This document shows, piece by piece, positions 61,835-64,000 of a DNA stretch of 64,000 bases. A program made the translations under genes and the position numbers. Source of the DNA: Macrococcus lamae (GTDB lineage Bacteria; Bacillota; Bacilli; Staphylococcales; Staphylococcaceae); NCBI RefSeq assembly GCF_004359545.1, contig NZ_SCWB01000007.1, positions 1-64,000 of the forward strand, given 5' to 3'. The first letter of the stretch is position 1; each line of letters begins with the position of its first letter. Under the pieces are notes generated by a model, which saw nothing but the letters and a program-made list of their open reading frames with translations, had not been told where the DNA came from and did no database searches.

Positions 61835-63025
61835 TTACTTGATGATATTCAGTTCACGACCGACTTTAGCGTAAGCAGCAAGTGCTTCGTCGAGCATTTC
61901 TGTCGTATGCGCTGCTGTCGGCATATTTCTGACTCGTCCAGTTCCTTTTGGTACTGTCGGGAAGACGATTGATTTAGCGTAGACGCCCTCTTCCATCAGA
62001 CGTTTAGAGAATTCCTGAGTTGTCTTCTCGTCACCGATAATACATGGTGTGATCGGTGTTTCTGAATGTCCAATATCAAAGCCAAGCTCTTTGAGACCTT
62101 TTTTCAAGTAGTCACCGTTCTCCCAGAGCTTATCGTGAAGTTCTGTTGATTCCATCAAGATATCAATGGCTTCAGTGATTGCTGCTGAATCTCCAGGTGT
62201 GAGTGATGTGGAGAATAAGAATGGACGTCCTGCTACTTTGAGCCAGTCGATGAGTTCCTGAGTACCTGCTACATAACCACCGACAACACCGATCGCTTTA
62301 GACAATGTGCCCATCTGGAAGTCAATTTTATCTTGCAGGCCGAAGTGTTTAACAGTTCCAGCACCTTTCCCCATGACGCCTGAGCCATGTGCATCATCGA
62401 CATAGGTGATAAGGTTGAATTCTTCAGCAATTTTAGCGATTTCAGGTAATAACGCAACATCGCCGTCCATCGAGAAGACGCCGTCAGTGATATACATAAT
62501 TTTTTTGTACTGTCCTGATTCTACTGCTTCTTGCGCTTTAGCGCGTAAATCTTCCATATCTGAGTGTTTCACGCGGATAATCTTCGCTTTAGACAAGCGG
62601 CAGCCATCAATGATTGATGCATGATTCAATTCGTCAGACAGAATCGCGTCTTCTTTGTTCATGACTGCGCTGATCGCTCCCATATTACAGTTGAAGCCTG
62701 ATTGAAACGCAATAGCCGCTTCAGTTCCTTTAAATTCTGCGATCTTCTTTTCAAGTGCCATATGGACATCGAGCGTTCCGTTGATCGTACGAACAGCGCC
62801 CGCACCGACACCGTGAGAATCAATGGTCTCTTTCGCTGCTTTTTTCAGACGATCATTAGTCGCAAGTCCTAAATAGTTGTTAGAAGATAAGTTGATCAGT
62901 TCTTTGCCATCAATTTTGATTTTAGGACCGTTAGCACCCTGAACAACGTTGATTTCATTATATAGACCATTTTCCTTCAGTTCATTTAAATTAGCTGTTA
63001 AAAAATCATTCAATACTTTAGACAT
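61835..63025 (-). CDS. kbl: Glycine C-acetyltransferase (2-amino-3-ketobutyrate CoA ligase)
   Basis: 396 residues, AOS-family PLP enzyme. [46 protein letters not shown] Lys in [12 protein letters not shown]. It cleaves aminoketobutyrate with CoA to glycine and acetyl-CoA after Tdh. Long minus-strand transcript with tdh likely. Ribosome site GAAGGAGCCTGATT. Confidence 0.95.
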   Translation of the reverse strand: MSKVLNDFLTANLNELKENGLYNEINVVQGANGPKIKIDGKELINLSSNNYLGLATNDRLKKAAKETIDSHGVGAGAVRTINGTLDVHMALEKKIAEFKGTEAAIAFQSGFNCNMGAISAVMNKEDAILSDELNHASIIDGCRLSKAKIIRVKHSDMEDLRAKAQEAVESGQYKKIMYITDGVFSMDGDVALLPEIAKIAEEFNLITYVDDAHGSGVMGKGAGTVKHFGLQDKIDFQMGTLSKAIGVVGGYVAGTQELIDWLKVAGRPFLFSTSLTPGDSAAITEAIDILMESTELHDKLWENGDYLKKGLKELGFDIGHSETPITPCIIGDEKTTQEFSKRLMEEGVYAKSIVFPTVPKGTGRVRNMPTAAHTTEMLDEALAAYAKVGRELNIIK

Positions 63026-63134
63026 AATCAGGCTCCTTCTCCCTTTTTCTCTATCATAACATAAAAATCATCCTATTTAATTATACTGAAATGTCTGATA
63101 AAATCGAAGAATAAGTCGTATCAGGAGGGATTCA

Positions 63135-64000
63135 ATGAATATTTCACAGCTCGCTTCAGCAGAACAGTCGTCACTTGTAGAACGCAGAAGATACTTACAT
63201 ATGCATCCTGAATTATCGTTCCACGAAACAGAGACATATCAATATATTCTCAGCCATTTAAAGTCACTACGTCACGTCCAAGTGCGTGAGGAGGTTGGAG
63301 GCAAAGGAATCGTCGCTAAAATTTCAGGCGGTACGGGCCCGACTATCGCTTTTCGAGCAGATTTTGATGCTTTGCCGATTCAGGATGAGAAAGAGGTGCC
63401 TTACAAGTCGACTGTCCCCGGTGTGATGCACGCCTGTGGTCACGACGGTCATACGTCAACGCTGCTCAGCCTCGCAACCATTCTCTCTCAGCACCATGAT
63501 GAACTAGCCGGCAGTGTCGTGCTGCTCTTTCAATTCGCTGAAGAAATTGCTCCAGGAGGTGCCGCGCCAATGATCAGTGACGGGGCGCTTGAAGGCGTTG
63601 ATGCAGTCTACGGCAATCATTTCTGGAGCCAGTTTGAGACGCATACCATCCACTCCGCCAAAGGTCCATTGATGGCAAGTCCTGATATGTTCGATGTCAC
63701 AATTTACGGTCGTGGAGGTCACGGTGCAAAGCCTCACATGACGATTGATGCAGTGGTTGTTATGGCAGAGTTTATTATGAACATCCAGACGATTATTGCA
63801 CGAAATGTCAATCCGATTGATGCCGGTGTCCTGACAATCGGTAAAGTAGAAGCCGGCAATACATTTAATGTCATCAGCGATCGTGCAACCTGCTCAGGAA
63901 CAGTCCGTACATTTGAACCAGAAGTACAGAAACTTATCAGCACCGCACTTGAAAACGAACTCAAAGGTCTCGCAGTGTCTAAAGGTATCACCTATGACTT
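63135..64000 (+). CDS. M20-family amidohydrolase (partial, cut by window end)
   Basis: The reading frame runs off the right edge (288 codons seen). RRYLHMHPELSFHE at the start, PTIAFRADFDALPIQ, HACGHDGHTSTLL (Cys/His metal site) and FAEEIAPGGA (catalytic Glu) identify M20D N-acyl-amino-acid or hippurate hydrolases; GRGGHGAKPHMTIDAV is the dimerisation-domain loop. In staphylococci it sits upstream of kbl and divergent from it, as here. ATG at 63135 with TCAGGAGGGATTCA. Confidence 0.9.
   Translation, partial: MNISQLASAEQSSLVERRRYLHMHPELSFHETETYQYILSHLKSLRHVQVREEVGGKGIVAKISGGTGPTIAFRADFDALPIQDEKEVPYKSTVPGVMHACGHDGHTSTLLSLATILSQHHDELAGSVVLLFQFAEEIAPGGAAPMISDGALEGVDAVYGNHFWSQFETHTIHSAKGPLMASPDMFDVTIYGRGGHGAKPHMTIDAVVVMAEFIMNIQTIIARNVNPIDAGVLTIGKVEAGNTFNVISDRATCSGTVRTFEPEVQKLISTALENELKGLAVSKGITYD

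Overview
The window looks like chromosomal DNA from a Staphylococcaceae bacterium. Macrococcus (Macrococcoides) is the most likely genus. This rests on low-to-moderate GC, strong AAGGAGG-type ribosome sites, close relatives of staphylococcal proteins (Sst siderophore transporter, NorA, staphylococcal nuclease, Sle1-like LysM/CHAP hydrolase, HemQ, LipL) and a familiar staphylococcal gene order on the right. The proteins are diverged enough that Staphylococcus aureus itself is unlikely. No rRNA, tRNA, phage, IS element or CRISPR array was seen.

Left part (about 1-30 kb) is mostly surface, small-protein and accessory content. It has a twin-EVE protein with an apparently dead McrB-like ATPase domain, a membrane-anchored beta-helix protein, a YeiH-type exporter, nuclease, a LysM/CHAP cell-wall hydrolase, a PAQR/hemolysin III protein, a run of five tiny mostly acidic proteins behind a sigma-B-like promoter, several lipoproteins, norA, galM, two mini-XRE regulators and glutathione peroxidase. 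A 2.9 kb module (ornithine cyclodeaminase-like enzyme, MFS symporter, HTH-cupin regulator) lies between two copies of a hairpin repeat. After a decayed stretch holding two gene remnants come YczE, a methyltransferase, two alpha/beta hydrolases (one without its nucleophile serine), a bactofilin-like protein, HAD, Nudix, CorA and an ABC permease/binding-protein pair with no ATPase.

Right part (about 30-64 kb) is mostly conserved housekeeping. It contains argS-DUF1934, YwhD-YwfO, pta-lipL-DUF1450 divergent from hemQ, ung-DUF5327-DUF423, pdxK, yojF-bshB2-folE2-maa (bacillithiol and folate), tadA, two deoxynucleoside kinases, ilvE, and kbl-tdh for threonine breakdown to glycine and acetyl-CoA, ending in a cut-off M20 amidohydrolase. 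Accessory insertions include the Fur-controlled sstABCD operon, an ATP-grasp/GNAT two-gene operon of unknown product, two APC amino-acid transporters (one broken by an in-frame TGA), a 34-codon orphan ORF with its own terminator, and a NERD-domain protein.

Two or three families of short palindromic intergenic repeats are scattered through the window, nearly always at gene 3' ends. One is an 80-90 nt element with a GGCCTTCA/TGAAGGCC hairpin. Another is a 41-nt tandem hairpin, with paired changes in its stem arms, seen at three loci. A GC-rich 90-nt hairpin stands alone at about 10.5 kb. These repeats, the tiny acidic-protein operon, the EVE/dead-AAA protein and the ATP-grasp/GNAT pair are the least explained parts. 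Start sites were moved from the longest reading frame wherever a ribosome site clearly favoured a downstream codon.
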